From an uncultured Eubacteriales bacterium (GTDB taxonomy: Bacteria > Bacillota > Clostridia > Lachnospirales > Lachnospiraceae), in assembly GCA_900545455.1 (NCBI GenBank), contig UQZF01000084.1, positions 1 to 10,710 of the forward strand: a stretch of DNA of 10,710 nucleotides. The letters are read 5' to 3'. Position 1 is the stretch's first letter; every line of letters starts with the position of its first letter. Positions 1-6,775 of the stretch are shown one piece after another. The position numbers and the translations under genes are program-made. Under the pieces are notes generated by a model. The model was not told the origin of the DNA. It searched no databases and worked only from the letters and a program-made list of their open reading frames with translations.

Positions 1-491
1 AGACTACAGGGCTGGTGTCGCAGATTAAGTGGCCTAATGACATTGTTGTCAACAAAAAGAAGGTGTGCGGCATGCTCACCGAGCTGTCTGCAGAGATGAC
101 ACAGATTAACTATGTTGTCATAGGAATCGGAATAAACGCCAACAACAGGGAGTTCCCTGACGAGATTAAGGAGACGGCGTCATCGCTTTTTATCGAGTCG
201 GGAAAACAGGTGAAGAGAGCTGCTGTTATTGAAGCGGTCGGCAGATATTTTGAGCAGTATTACGATGAATTTATAAAGGCGGGAGATTTGTCTCTCATAA
301 TGGATGAGTACAACAGCATGCTTGCAAACGCCGGAAATCAGGTGAGGATTATCTCGAATGATTCCGAGGAAGTATACACGGCAATCGGAATTAACCCGCA
401 GGGTGAGCTTATGGTGAAGGACGCGGACGGCAATGTCAAGGATATACGCTCCGGCGAGGTGTCGGTGCGCGGTCTTTACGGGTATGTTTGA
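1..491 (+). CDS. birA: Biotin--[acetyl-CoA-carboxylase] ligase, 3' part (5' end outside window)
   Basis: This enzyme activates biotin with ATP and attaches it to a lysine of biotin carboxyl carrier protein for fatty acid synthesis; many family members also repress biotin genes. The frame is open from base 3, so the gene begins upstream. About 162 residues are visible against roughly 320 for the usual bifunctional form. Catalytic-domain signatures are seen: KWPND about eight residues into the fragment, then CGMLTE and the glycine-rich VIGIGINAN. The end shows the C-terminal SH3-like domain, with AIGINPQGELMV and the final SGEVSVRG. The N-terminal half, including any DNA-binding HTH, is outside, so a regulatory role cannot be judged. 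The next gene starts 26 bases downstream in the same direction, consistent with an operon. The GTG at 15 is an internal Val codon, not the start. Confidence 0.93.
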   Translation, partial: TTGLVSQIKWPNDIVVNKKKVCGMLTELSAEMTQINYVVIGIGINANNREFPDEIKETASSLFIESGKQVKRAAVIEAVGRYFEQYYDEFIKAGDLSLIMDEYNSMLANAGNQVRIISNDSEEVYTAIGINPQGELMVKDADGNVKDIRSGEVSVRGLYGYV

Positions 492-517
492 TAAATATAA
501 CAAAGTGAGGATTTAGA

Positions 518-850
518 ATGTATTACGAGGATAATGTGGTATTATGCGTTTCAAATGCGTATGAGAAGAAGTATTATCTCAATCAGGACTTTAATGGGCT
601 CCCTGAGCATATCAAGAATGAATTAAAAATTATGTGCGTGCTCTTTACGGAGGATGTTGGCGGCATCATGATACTTGAGTATGATGAGAACGGAACTCTT
701 CAGATTAAAACTGAGGCTGCAGAGGAGGATATTCTCTACGATGAGATAGGAGCGGCGCTAAAGATTAAGCAGATCAGAAATGAAAAGGCGGATCTGCTAC
801 AGTCGCTTGAATTGTATTTTAAGGTATTCTTTCTCGACGAGGATGTGTAG
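518..850 (+). CDS. Conserved 110-residue protein, probably DUF6145 family
   Basis: No biochemical function is known to me. The small soluble protein (110 residues) begins with a hydrophobic stretch, VVLCVSNAYEKKYYLN, followed by IKNELKIMCVLFTEDVGGIMIL and the acidic segment TEAAEEDILYDEIGAALKIKQI, and ends in a helical, hydrophobic tail (LLQSLELYFKVFFLDEDV). No signal peptide, transmembrane helix or metal motif is visible. I recall this layout from the DUF6145 family of Lachnospiraceae, where it sits beside coaX; that naming is from memory. The start ATG follows a GTGAGG ribosome site by seven bases. It lies between birA and coaX, only nine bases before coaX, so cotranslation and a link to cofactor or central metabolism are plausible but unproven. 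Confidence 0.8.
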   Translation: MYYEDNVVLCVSNAYEKKYYLNQDFNGLPEHIKNELKIMCVLFTEDVGGIMILEYDENGTLQIKTEAAEEDILYDEIGAALKIKQIRNEKADLLQSLELYFKVFFLDEDV

Positions 851-859
851 GAGGAGCGT

Positions 860-1627
860 ATGCTTTTAGCGATTGATATTGGCAACACCAATTTTACGGT
901 GGGTGTATTCAGGAAAAAAAAGCTTGAGGCTACATTCAGAATAACGACAAAGCTGCAGCGGACATCCGACGAGTACGGAATTGTATTTATCGAGCTTTTA
1001 AGAACAAGAGGATTTGGTGCGGAAGATATTGAGAATGTGATTATCAGCTCGGTTGTTCCTAATGTCATGCACTCTGTTGTGAATGCCATGATTAAGTATT
1101 TTAACAGGCAACCGATAATCGTAGGGCCGGGAATTAAGACGGGAATTCGTCTGTCCTGCGATAATCCGAAGGAAATCGGACCTGACAGAATAGTGGATGC
1201 CGTCGGGGCATACGAGCTGTACGGCGGACCTGTGATTGTGATGGACTTTGGCACGGCTACGACTTACGATGTGATACTTGAGGACGGCGTGTTCACAGCG
1301 GGAATAACATCGCCGGGACTTGCAAGCAGTGCACGCTCGCTCTGGTGCGATGCGGCAAAGCTTCCTGAGATTGAGATAGTTAAGCCTAAGAGTATTCTTG
1401 CGAAGAATACGGTAACGAGCATGCAGGCGGGACTGGTATACGGGTATATCGGTCAGACAGAGTATATAATCAGAAAGATTAAGGAAGAGACGGGACTTGA
1501 GAATATTAAGACCGTTGCAACCGGAGGTTACGGAAGGCTGATTAGTGAGAACACCGACAGCATACAGATATATGACAATGAACTTACGCTGAAAGGTCTG
1601 CAGCTCATATATGCGAAGAACTGTTGA
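860..1627 (+). CDS. coaX: Type III pantothenate kinase
   Basis: CoaX phosphorylates pantothenate with ATP, the first committed step of coenzyme A synthesis, in the cytosol. Type III enzymes belong to the ASKHA fold and, as known for the family, need a monovalent cation and escape CoA feedback. Motifs in order are the N-terminal phosphate loop DIGNTN (residues 6-11, with Asp6 acidic), SSVVPNV (63-69), GPDRIVDAVGAY (107-118) containing the family's catalytic Asp109, DFGTATTYD (129-137), SPGL (151-154), the AAKLPEIE segment (165-172) and the closing TGGYGRLI (221-228). Length, 255 residues, is typical. AGGAGG precedes the ATG by five bases. It is closely packed behind the DUF6145-like gene, and dusB follows after 33 bases. 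Confidence 0.96.
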   Translation: MLLAIDIGNTNFTVGVFRKKKLEATFRITTKLQRTSDEYGIVFIELLRTRGFGAEDIENVIISSVVPNVMHSVVNAMIKYFNRQPIIVGPGIKTGIRLSCDNPKEIGPDRIVDAVGAYELYGGPVIVMDFGTATTYDVILEDGVFTAGITSPGLASSARSLWCDAAKLPEIEIVKPKSILAKNTVTSMQAGLVYGYIGQTEYIIRKIKEETGLENIKTVATGGYGRLISENTDSIQIYDNELTLKGLQLIYAKNC

Positions 1628-1660
1628 TTGCTTTGACAATGAAATGATTTGTGAGGAAAC

Positions 1661-2620
1661 ATGAAGATTGGAAATGTAAATATAGATAATAATCTTGTGC
1701 TCGCACCGATGGCAGGGGTAACAGACCTGCCATTTCGAATTCTCTGCCGTGAGCAGGGCTGCGGACTGTTATACACGGAGATGGTGAGTGCAAAGGCAAT
1801 TCTGTACAATAATAAAAATACGGAGGCACTTCTGGAGGTGGAGCCGGGAGAGAATCCCATATCACTTCAGCTTTTTGGTTCTGACCCGCAGATTATGGCT
1901 GATATGGCGAAAAGGCTTGAGGACAGACCTTTTGACATATTTGACATTAATATGGGGTGTCCTGTGCCGAAAATCGTGAACAACGGAGAGGGCTCTGCAC
2001 TCATGAAGAATCCGGTTCTCGTCGGTCAGATAGTCGAGAGCATGGCAAAGGCGGTAAAAAAGCCCGTGACTGTCAAGATAAGAAAGGGATTTAACGATGA
2101 GACGGTAAATGCACCTGAGATTGCACACATCGTCGAGGAGTCGGGCGGTGCGGCGGTAGCCGTTCATGGAAGAACAAGGGAGCAGTTCTATTCGGGTAAG
2201 GCTGACTGGGATATTATAAGGCAGGTTGTCGAGAGGGTGAACATTCCGGTAATCGGCAACGGCGATGTGTGCAGTGCGGAGGATGTGATTGCTATGGAAC
2301 AGCAGACGGGCTGCGCCGGAGTAATGATTGGCAGAGGTGCGAGGGGCAACCCTTGGATTTTCTCGAGAATCAACGAGTACCGCAGGACGGGAGTGCTTCC
2401 GCCAAAGCCGGATGTCAATGAAATCAAGAGAATGATAAAAAAGCACGCCGAGCTGCAGCTCAAATACAAGGGCGAATATCTCGGAATCCGCGAGATGAGA
2501 AAGCACGTTGCATGGTACACGACGGGGCTTAAGGATTCGGCAGCACTCAGAAATGAAGTCAACATGACGGAGACGATGGATGAGCTCTTTGCGCTTCTGG
2601 ATGAAAAGCTCACGGAGTAA
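1661..2620 (+). CDS. dusB: tRNA-dihydrouridine synthase, DusB clade
   Basis: This FMN-dependent enzyme uses NADPH to reduce uridine to dihydrouridine in the tRNA D-loop. The 319-residue product has a TIM barrel with LAPMAGVTDLPFR (residues 14-26), TEMVSAKAI (39-47), the DINMGCP segment whose Cys100 is the catalytic proton donor, VTVKIRKGF, the tRNA/FMN site VHGRTREQFYSGKADW, VIGNGDV, and the phosphate-binding GVMIGRGARGNPWIF. The C-terminal helical tRNA-binding domain follows. A TGAGG ribosome site sits five bases before ATG. The gene commonly precedes greA and lysS in Firmicutes, as here. No terminator is evident after it, so read-through into greA may add to that gene's own promoter. Confidence 0.96.
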   Translation: MKIGNVNIDNNLVLAPMAGVTDLPFRILCREQGCGLLYTEMVSAKAILYNNKNTEALLEVEPGENPISLQLFGSDPQIMADMAKRLEDRPFDIFDINMGCPVPKIVNNGEGSALMKNPVLVGQIVESMAKAVKKPVTVKIRKGFNDETVNAPEIAHIVEESGGAAVAVHGRTREQFYSGKADWDIIRQVVERVNIPVIGNGDVCSAEDVIAMEQQTGCAGVMIGRGARGNPWIFSRINEYRRTGVLPPKPDVNEIKRMIKKHAELQLKYKGEYLGIREMRKHVAWYTTGLKDSAALRNEVNMTETMDELFALLDEKLTE

Positions 2621-2653
2621 AGGGTTATAAGACGAAATTAGTGAATGCAAAGG

Positions 2654-2682
2654 TTGACATTTACTTTTTATTATATTATAAT
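2654..2682 (+). promoter_or_regulatory. Consensus sigma-A promoter of greA-lysS
   Basis: A perfect TTGACA (2654-2659) and a perfect TATAAT (2677-2682) are separated by 17 bases, so transcription should begin near 2689. The leader to the greA start at 2771 is about 80 nt. It holds a small GGGC/GCCC hairpin (2698-2711) and the inverted repeat described separately. This is the strongest promoter in the window. Confidence 0.9.
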
Positions 2683-2731
2683 ACGGTGCATTGAAATGGG
2701 CTAATATGCCCTAAAACAGTCGTGTTACAAT

Positions 2732-2747
2732 ATTTTGTACACAAAAT
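2732..2747. repeat. Inverted repeat in the greA leader
   Basis: ATTTTGT (2732-2738) and ACAAAAT (2741-2747) form a perfect inverted repeat around AC. As RNA it can form a six-pair stem with a TACA loop, ending 24 bases before the greA start codon and just upstream of the ribosome site. It could be an operator or a leader hairpin; there is no T-run, so it is not a terminator. Confidence 0.5.
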
Positions 2748-2770
2748 CGGGAAGGTATAGGTGTTTTATT

Positions 2771-3259
2771 ATGGCAGATAAGAAAATAGTCATGACTTAC
2801 GAGGGAATGAAAAAGCTTCAGGATGAATTACAGGATCTGAAGGTTGTAAGACGTAAGGATGTAGCAAAGAAGCTTCAGGAAGCAAGAGAGCAGGGTGACT
2901 TATCCGAGAACGCAGAGTACGATGCAGCTAAGGATGAGCAGCGTGACATTGAGGCAAGAATAGATGAATTAGAGGCAATTTTAAAGAATGTAGAGGTTGT
3001 TGCAGGTGAGGATGTTGATGCAGATAAGATCAGCATCGGATGTACGGTTGAGCTTCTTGACATCGAGTTCGATGAGACATTGGAGTATAAGATTGTCGGC
3101 TCTACAGAGGCAAAGAGTCTTGAGGGACTTATTTCCAACGAATCCCCTCTCGGAAAGGCTCTCATGGGCGCAAGAATAGGTGACGAAGTTAAGGTTGAGG
3201 CTCCTGCCGGAGACATCAGCTACAAGATTCTCTCAATCAGAAGATCAGAGAACAACTAA
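2771..3259 (+). CDS. greA: Transcription elongation factor GreA
   Basis: GreA enters the RNA polymerase secondary channel and stimulates cleavage of backtracked transcripts. The 162-residue product has an N-terminal antiparallel coiled coil (about residues 8-75) whose tip carries GDLSENAEYDAAKDEQ (42-57), including the conserved acidic Asp43 and Glu46 that help position magnesium. The C-terminal FKBP-like domain follows, with SPLGKALMGARIGDEV (125-140). A longer frame opens at a TTG at 2735, but ATG 2771 gives the family length and MADKKIVMTYEG start, and is preceded by AGGTG seven bases upstream. The Lys and Glu codons are mostly AAG and GAG. It is followed after 25 bases by lysS, probably in the same transcript. 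Confidence 0.96.
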   Translation: MADKKIVMTYEGMKKLQDELQDLKVVRRKDVAKKLQEAREQGDLSENAEYDAAKDEQRDIEARIDELEAILKNVEVVAGEDVDADKISIGCTVELLDIEFDETLEYKIVGSTEAKSLEGLISNESPLGKALMGARIGDEVKVEAPAGDISYKILSIRRSENN

Positions 3260-3284
3260 AAGCAGATAACAGGAGATTTATTAA

Positions 3285-4904
3285 ATGGCAGAGAATAACA
3301 CACAGGCTCAGGAGAATGTCTCCAGCCAGAATGTTAACGAACTTATAAGAGTAAGGAAGGAGAAGCTTGCAGCTTTACAGGCGGCAGGAAAGGATCCTTT
3401 TAAGATTACCAAGTTTAATCAGACTCATCACACCGATGAGGTTAAGAAGCTTTACAATGACCACGAGGCTGAGCTTCTTGCAGGCAGAGTGAGACCTTCG
3501 ACAGAGGGACTTGACGAGCGGCAGGCTAAGGATGTGATCAACGAGGACTACAACGAGAGACGAGCAATCATGGATGCAAGCCCTATCGAGGTTTCCATCG
3601 CGGGACGTATGATGTTCAAGCGCGTTATGGGTAAGGCTTCATTCTGCAACATCGCCGACTTAAAGGGAAATATTCAGGTTTATGTCGCAAAGGATGCCGT
3701 TGGTGAGGAGTCCTACGCTGACTTTAAGAAGTCCGATATAGGTGATATTTTCGGTATCAAGGGCTATGTTTTCAGAACAAAGACGGACGAGATTTCAATT
3801 CATGCGGAGGAGGTTACACTTCTTTCCAAGTCCCTTCAGGTTCTTCCTGAGAAGTTCCACGGAATTACCGACACGGACACAAGATACCGTCAGAGATACG
3901 TTGACCTTATAATGAACCCGGATGTAAAGGACACATTCGTAAAGCGTTCAAAGGTAATCAGCACAATCCGCCGCTACCTCGACACACAGGGCTTCATGGA
4001 GGTTGAGACTCCTATGCTAGTTGCCAACGCAGGCGGTGCCGCAGCGAGACCTTTCGAGACACATTTCAACGCTCTCGACGAGGACCTCAAGCTTCGTATT
4101 TCACTTGAGTTATATTTAAAGAGATTGATCGTAGGCGGAATGGAGCGCGTATATGAAATCGGGCGTGTGTTCCGTAATGAGGGACTTGACACAAGACATA
4201 ACCCTGAGTTCACACTCATGGAGTTATATCAGGCATACACAGACTACCACGGCATGATGGATCTCACGGAGAACCTCTACCGCTATGTGGCTAAGGAGGT
4301 AACAGGTTCGGAACTTCTCACCTACGGTGAGAACGTGATGGATCTTTCCAAGCCTTTCGAGAGAATCACAATGGTTGATGCCGTTAAGAAGTACTCAGGC
4401 GTAGACTTTAATGAGATTCACACTCTTGAGGAAGCAAGAGCTGTGGCAAAGGAAAAGAACGTGGCATTCGAGGAGCGCCACAAGAAGGGCGACATCTTAA
4501 ATCTCTTCTTCGAGGAGTTCGTAGAGGAACATTTAATCCAGCCTACATTTGTTATGGATCATCCGATTGAGATTTCTCCGCTCACCAAGAAGAAGCCGGA
4601 GAATCCTGAGTATGTTGAGCGTTTCGAGTTCTTCATGAACGGCTGGGAGATGGCAAATGCTTACTCCGAGCTCAATGATCCTATCGACCAGAGAGCACGT
4701 TTCGCAGCGCAGGAGGAGCTTTTTGCAGCAGGAGACGACGAGGCTAACCACACAGATGAGGATTTCTTAAATGCCCTCAGCATCGGTATGCCACCTACGG
4801 GCGGAATCGGTTTCGGTATCGACCGTATGGTTATGATGATGACCAACAGCCCTGCGATAAGAGATGTTCTTCTCTTCCCAACAATGAAGAGTTTGGAGAA
4901 ATAA
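3285..4904 (+). CDS. lysS: Lysyl-tRNA synthetase, class II
   Basis: LysS charges tRNA-Lys with lysine. The N-terminal OB-fold anticodon-binding domain includes IEVSIAGRMMFKRVMGKASF (residues 101-120). The class II catalytic core shows motif 1 (GFMEVETPML, 236-245), the ATP and lysine site around YEIGRVFRNEGLDTRHNPEFT (motif 2, 290-310), DHPIEISPLTK, NGWEMANAYSELNDP and motif 3 (GIGFGIDRMVMMM, 507-519). At 539 residues it is longer than the usual ~500. The excess lies mainly between residues 50 and 100, before the OB fold, where a charged stretch rich in Glu and Arg is inserted relative to the E. coli protein as I recall it. AGGAG lies about nine bases before ATG. It is the last housekeeping gene here, and a terminator follows after the repeat-containing junction. 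Confidence 0.97.
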   Translation: MAENNTQAQENVSSQNVNELIRVRKEKLAALQAAGKDPFKITKFNQTHHTDEVKKLYNDHEAELLAGRVRPSTEGLDERQAKDVINEDYNERRAIMDASPIEVSIAGRMMFKRVMGKASFCNIADLKGNIQVYVAKDAVGEESYADFKKSDIGDIFGIKGYVFRTKTDEISIHAEEVTLLSKSLQVLPEKFHGITDTDTRYRQRYVDLIMNPDVKDTFVKRSKVISTIRRYLDTQGFMEVETPMLVANAGGAAARPFETHFNALDEDLKLRISLELYLKRLIVGGMERVYEIGRVFRNEGLDTRHNPEFTLMELYQAYTDYHGMMDLTENLYRYVAKEVTGSELLTYGENVMDLSKPFERITMVDAVKKYSGVDFNEIHTLEEARAVAKEKNVAFEERHKKGDILNLFFEEFVEEHLIQPTFVMDHPIEISPLTKKKPENPEYVERFEFFMNGWEMANAYSELNDPIDQRARFAAQEELFAAGDDEANHTDEDFLNALSIGMPPTGGIGFGIDRMVMMMTNSPAIRDVLLFPTMKSLEK

Positions 4905-4966
4905 AGCTAGTAAAATCAAGGGTTTCAGCGAATAAGAGTCGAGATTTACGACCAATTTACGACCAA
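4905..4966. repeat. Candidate attachment-site region with 11-bp tandem repeat
   Basis: Directly after the lysS stop lies a segment with a perfect tandem repeat, TTTACGACCAA at 4945-4955 and again at 4956-4966. Short adjacent repeats of this form are typical arm-type sites bound by the N-terminal domain of tyrosine integrases beside att cores. The position fits, between conserved housekeeping genes and genes of a different codon style. The core would be near 4911-4930. No second copy of a core and no integrase are visible in the window, so the att reading is an inference. Confidence 0.45.
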
Positions 4967-4991
4967 ATATAGAGAACACGTTCAAAAATAA

Positions 4992-5036
4992 ATGCGACAG
5001 AAGGAAAATCAAGCCTTTTGTCGCATTTTATCTTTT
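4992..5036. terminator. Bidirectional intrinsic terminator between lysS and the XRE gene
   Basis: ATGCGACA plus GAAGG (4992-5004) pairs with CCTTT plus TGTCGCAT (5014-5026), giving 13 continuous pairs including one G-T, with a nine-base loop. On the plus strand it is followed by TTTATCTTTT. On the minus strand the flank reads TTATTTTTGAA. It can end greA-lysS transcription and also the leftward XRE gene, whose stop codon overlaps the edge of the structure. Confidence 0.85.
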
Positions 5037-5252
5037 GTGTGGTGGAGTTGTATTATTCGTCAAGCCGCCAATATAGTCTAAAGATACATCGTAGAATTTA
5101 GCAAGAGTAACTGCCAACTCGAAGGGTAATTCTCGCTTGCCTGTCTCATAGTTATAATATGTGGTTCTGTGCATGTGAAGCAGATCCGCAAGCTCTCTAA
5201 TAGACAGATCTTTATCTTCTCTTAAATCCCTAATTCTTGGATAATATCCCAT
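5028..5252 (-). CDS. Small XRE-family (Cro/CI-type) transcriptional regulator
   Basis: The 74-residue protein is essentially one helix-turn-helix domain. LSIRELADLLHMHRTTYYNYETGKRELPFE (residues 16-45) is the HTH plus following helix, and LAVTLAKFYDVSLDYIGGLT completes the five-helix fold typical of Cro/C1 repressors. The frame continues 38 residues upstream, but the ATG at 5252 is chosen because GAGGTG stands just before it and the usual N-terminal first helix starts there. Upstream are three TGTACA boxes overlapping a divergent rightward promoter, so it probably represses that promoter and perhaps its own. It is the first gene of the accessory segment, a usual place for a control gene of a mobile element. 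Targets are inferred, not shown. Confidence 0.88.
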   Translation of the reverse strand: MGYYPRIRDLREDKDLSIRELADLLHMHRTTYYNYETGKRELPFELAVTLAKFYDVSLDYIGGLTNNTTPPHKR

Positions 5253-5264
5253 TACATCACCTCG

Positions 5265-5293
5265 TTGACAGTGTACAACAAATGATGTACAAT
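5265..5293 (+). promoter_or_regulatory. Rightward sigma-A promoter upstream of the lipoprotein
   Basis: TTGACA (5265-5270) and TACAAT (5288-5293) are 17 bases apart, a near-consensus match. The start site would be near 5300, leaving a leader of about 200 nt before the lipoprotein and 50 nt before the small ORF at 5350. Two of the TGTACA boxes overlap the spacer and -10, which suits repression. A facing leftward promoter for the XRE gene is less clear; TTGTCC-N17-CAGAAT on the minus strand is a weak candidate. Confidence 0.7.
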
Positions 5294-5311
5294 TATTCTG
5301 TTTGTACATCA
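5272..5311. promoter_or_regulatory. Three TGTACA operator boxes, probable XRE binding sites
   Basis: TGTACA occurs at 5272-5277, 5286-5291 and 5303-5308. The last two are nested in a perfect 10-bp inverted repeat, TGATGTACAA (5283-5292) and TTGTACATCA (5302-5311), with a nine-base spacer. The cluster lies between the divergent XRE and lipoprotein transcription units and overlaps the rightward promoter, as in phage-type operator regions. Confidence 0.7.
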
Positions 5312-5349
5312 TATGACGGACAAACAGGAAATATAAAAGAGAACAGGGG

Positions 5350-5478
5350 ATGAGTAAAAGGTACAATAATGGATCTGTGTATGTCGAGCAGAAAGCTGGG
5401 GATAAAATGGATTTTATTTTAGTTATAACGGCTCAAAACTCATATACAAGTAAATCATATTTCAAATTGAAGTGCTGA
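5350..5478 (+). CDS. Possible 42-residue small ORF
   Basis: An open frame runs from ATG 5350 to TGA 5478 between the rightward promoter and the lipoprotein. The product (MSKRYNNGSVYVEQKAGDKM, then DFILVITAQNSYTSKSYFKLKC) is basic and has no recognisable domain, though the opening KRYNNGSVY loosely resembles the start of integrase arm-binding domains. The only Shine-Dalgarno-like sequence, AGGGG, abuts the ATG, which is poor spacing. It may be a small gene, a fragment left by an earlier element, or chance. Confidence 0.3.
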   Translation: MSKRYNNGSVYVEQKAGDKMDFILVITAQNSYTSKSYFKLKC

Positions 5479-5500
5479 AAGAGAGAGGAGAATCTTAAAA

Positions 5501-6514
5501 ATGAGAAAGAAACTATTAACCGTTACATTAACAATTCTTATGGCACTCAGTCTTGCTGCATGCAGTGGCGATAAAAAAGACTCTGATGAAACTGATGCCA
5601 TGAAAACAGCAACAGAGGAAACAACTGTTGAAGATTCTATCGAGGAAACAATTGTTGAGGAATCCGCAGAGGAAACAAGCGTAGAAAAAAAAGTAGAAGA
5701 GCCTGAAGTTGTTGAACTAACAGCCGATACTATAGATAAGTATTACGGCTTTGAGTATGCTGCTACTGCACCGGATAGCATGGCCGGTTTTAGTATTGTC
5801 TGTGAATCGGAGAATGAGTATTTTGCATCACCAACTGTGCCAGCTAAACTCTCAGTTGTAACAGCGAGCGCGTTTGATAATAATAACTCAGAAGATAGAC
5901 TTTGCGGCGGTATTTTCACTGGTTGGGATTTTAGTGGAAGATACTTCACGGATGGTCTCATGGTGGGATCATGTCGTTGGTTAGTTGATGACCCGCAAAC
6001 TTGTATGTCTGGAATGAATTGCGAAATGCTTGATCCGGGACAACCTACTTGGATTGTCTCTGATTATGAGCATCCCACTGCATTAAAAGAAACATTTGAA
6101 TTGTTAGAAAATGTACATCATGATCCAAAAGAACCAGGGGAGTTAGAGTATTATACTGTTCTTTCACCATATGAGATACGTGAAATTTTTGGCAGATACG
6201 ATCAGATCATTGAAGTCACAAATTATTCAGATCAGTGGGCATTTGGCGACTGTGAGGTTACCGCATTTTCATATAGCATTAGCAAAGAAAATGATAGTTA
6301 TTGCAATACTCTGACTACTATAGCTGATTCGATTACTGTTAATTCAAAGCTTGCTGATGTTGTAGAAACCAACGCTCCGACTTCCGGCACATTGGATACT
6401 TCTGGTAATGTTGTGCTTACTTGGCTCACGGAATCCGGAACTACGGTTGATATCACTTTCGATGCAACAACAGAGCAGCCTATTGAGGTAAGCATTGTAG
6501 CTGCAACTAAGTAA
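5501..6514 (+). CDS. Predicted lipoprotein, Cys-rich, unknown function
   Basis: The 337-residue product starts with a lipoprotein signal: basic MRKK, a hydrophobic core, and the lipobox LAAC with Cys21 as lipidation site, so it should be anchored on the outer face of the membrane. Residues 22-75 are a low-complexity acidic linker with 9-residue repeats (EET-x-V-E). The folded part (about 75-337) has seven cysteines (101, 135, 158, 168, 174, 251, 268), enough for disulfides. It ends in a beta-rich segment, GNVVLTWLTESGTTVDITF. I recognise no domain. GGAG ten bases before ATG is the ribosome site. The promoter and TGTACA boxes upstream suggest control by the adjacent XRE protein. Lys and Glu codons are often AAA and GAA, unlike lysS. 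A terminator follows. It looks like a cargo or surface gene of the accessory region. Confidence 0.85.
   Translation: MRKKLLTVTLTILMALSLAACSGDKKDSDETDAMKTATEETTVEDSIEETIVEESAEETSVEKKVEEPEVVELTADTIDKYYGFEYAATAPDSMAGFSIVCESENEYFASPTVPAKLSVVTASAFDNNNSEDRLCGGIFTGWDFSGRYFTDGLMVGSCRWLVDDPQTCMSGMNCEMLDPGQPTWIVSDYEHPTALKETFELLENVHHDPKEPGELEYYTVLSPYEIREIFGRYDQIIEVTNYSDQWAFGDCEVTAFSYSISKENDSYCNTLTTIADSITVNSKLADVVETNAPTSGTLDTSGNVVLTWLTESGTTVDITFDATTEQPIEVSIVAATK
5615..5722 (+). repeat. 27-bp tandem repeats coding the acidic linker
   Basis: Three in-phase 27-bp units start at 5615, 5642 and 5669, each opening with GAGGAAACAA and coding EET-x-V-E plus three residues. A fourth, degenerate unit runs 5696-5722. 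The repeat can change linker length by slippage without shifting the frame. Confidence 0.85.
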
Positions 6515-6550
6515 ACATTTACAATCAAATCAACAAATATTATGTACTAT

Positions 6551-6600
6551 GTGCCACAAGTCTATATTTTTATGGTTTGTGGCACTAATATTTATATTCT
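6551..6600 (+). terminator. Terminator-like hairpin after the lipoprotein gene
   Basis: GTGCCACAA (6551-6559) pairs perfectly with TTGTGGCAC (6577-6585) around a 17-base AT-rich loop. The tail (TAATATTTATATTCTT) is T-rich but broken, so termination may be partial. It lies about 35 bases after the lipoprotein stop. The rest of the gap up to about 6725 is AT-rich and shows no gene. Confidence 0.6.
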
Positions 6601-6725
6601 TCTTAATCAAATTCTGATTGAACCAAATCGTTGTGCTAAAGTCTGCTAAGGTTGTGGCGTAATTTCTTTTACAAAATAAGAAAGAAGTAAGTAAGAATCA
6701 ACCATTTTTATACTACATTTCAGAT

Positions 6726-6763
6726 AAAAAAAGCGGTCTCCCGGAGCATTCCGGGAAACCGCT
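6726..6763 (-). terminator. Intrinsic terminator of the leftward ClpX-like/DUF5688 operon
   Basis: AGCGGT (6732-6737) pairs with ACCGCT (6758-6763), and TCCCGGA (6739-6745) pairs with TCCGGGA (6750-6756), with one C-A mismatch between the two stems and a GCAT loop. Read on the minus strand the stem is followed by a run of T (complement of A6726-6731). It lies 12 bases past the DUF5688 stop. Confidence 0.9.
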
Positions 6764-6775
6764 GATAAGGGATAT

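Noticed and set aside
998..1639. Long leftward frames opposite coaX, dusB, greA and lysS
   Set aside because: They are antisense shadows of well-supported genes, with no ribosome sites and no family features.
2735..2770. TTG start giving greA 12 extra residues
   Set aside because: The extension runs through the leader palindrome and lacks family similarity; ATG 2771 gives the standard length and has AGGTG seven bases upstream.
6586..6725. Right attachment site or small gene in the AT-rich gap
   Set aside because: Only a short AATCA/TGATT dyad is visible; there is no copy of the repeat or the core sequence from 4905-4966 and no ORF with a ribosome site.
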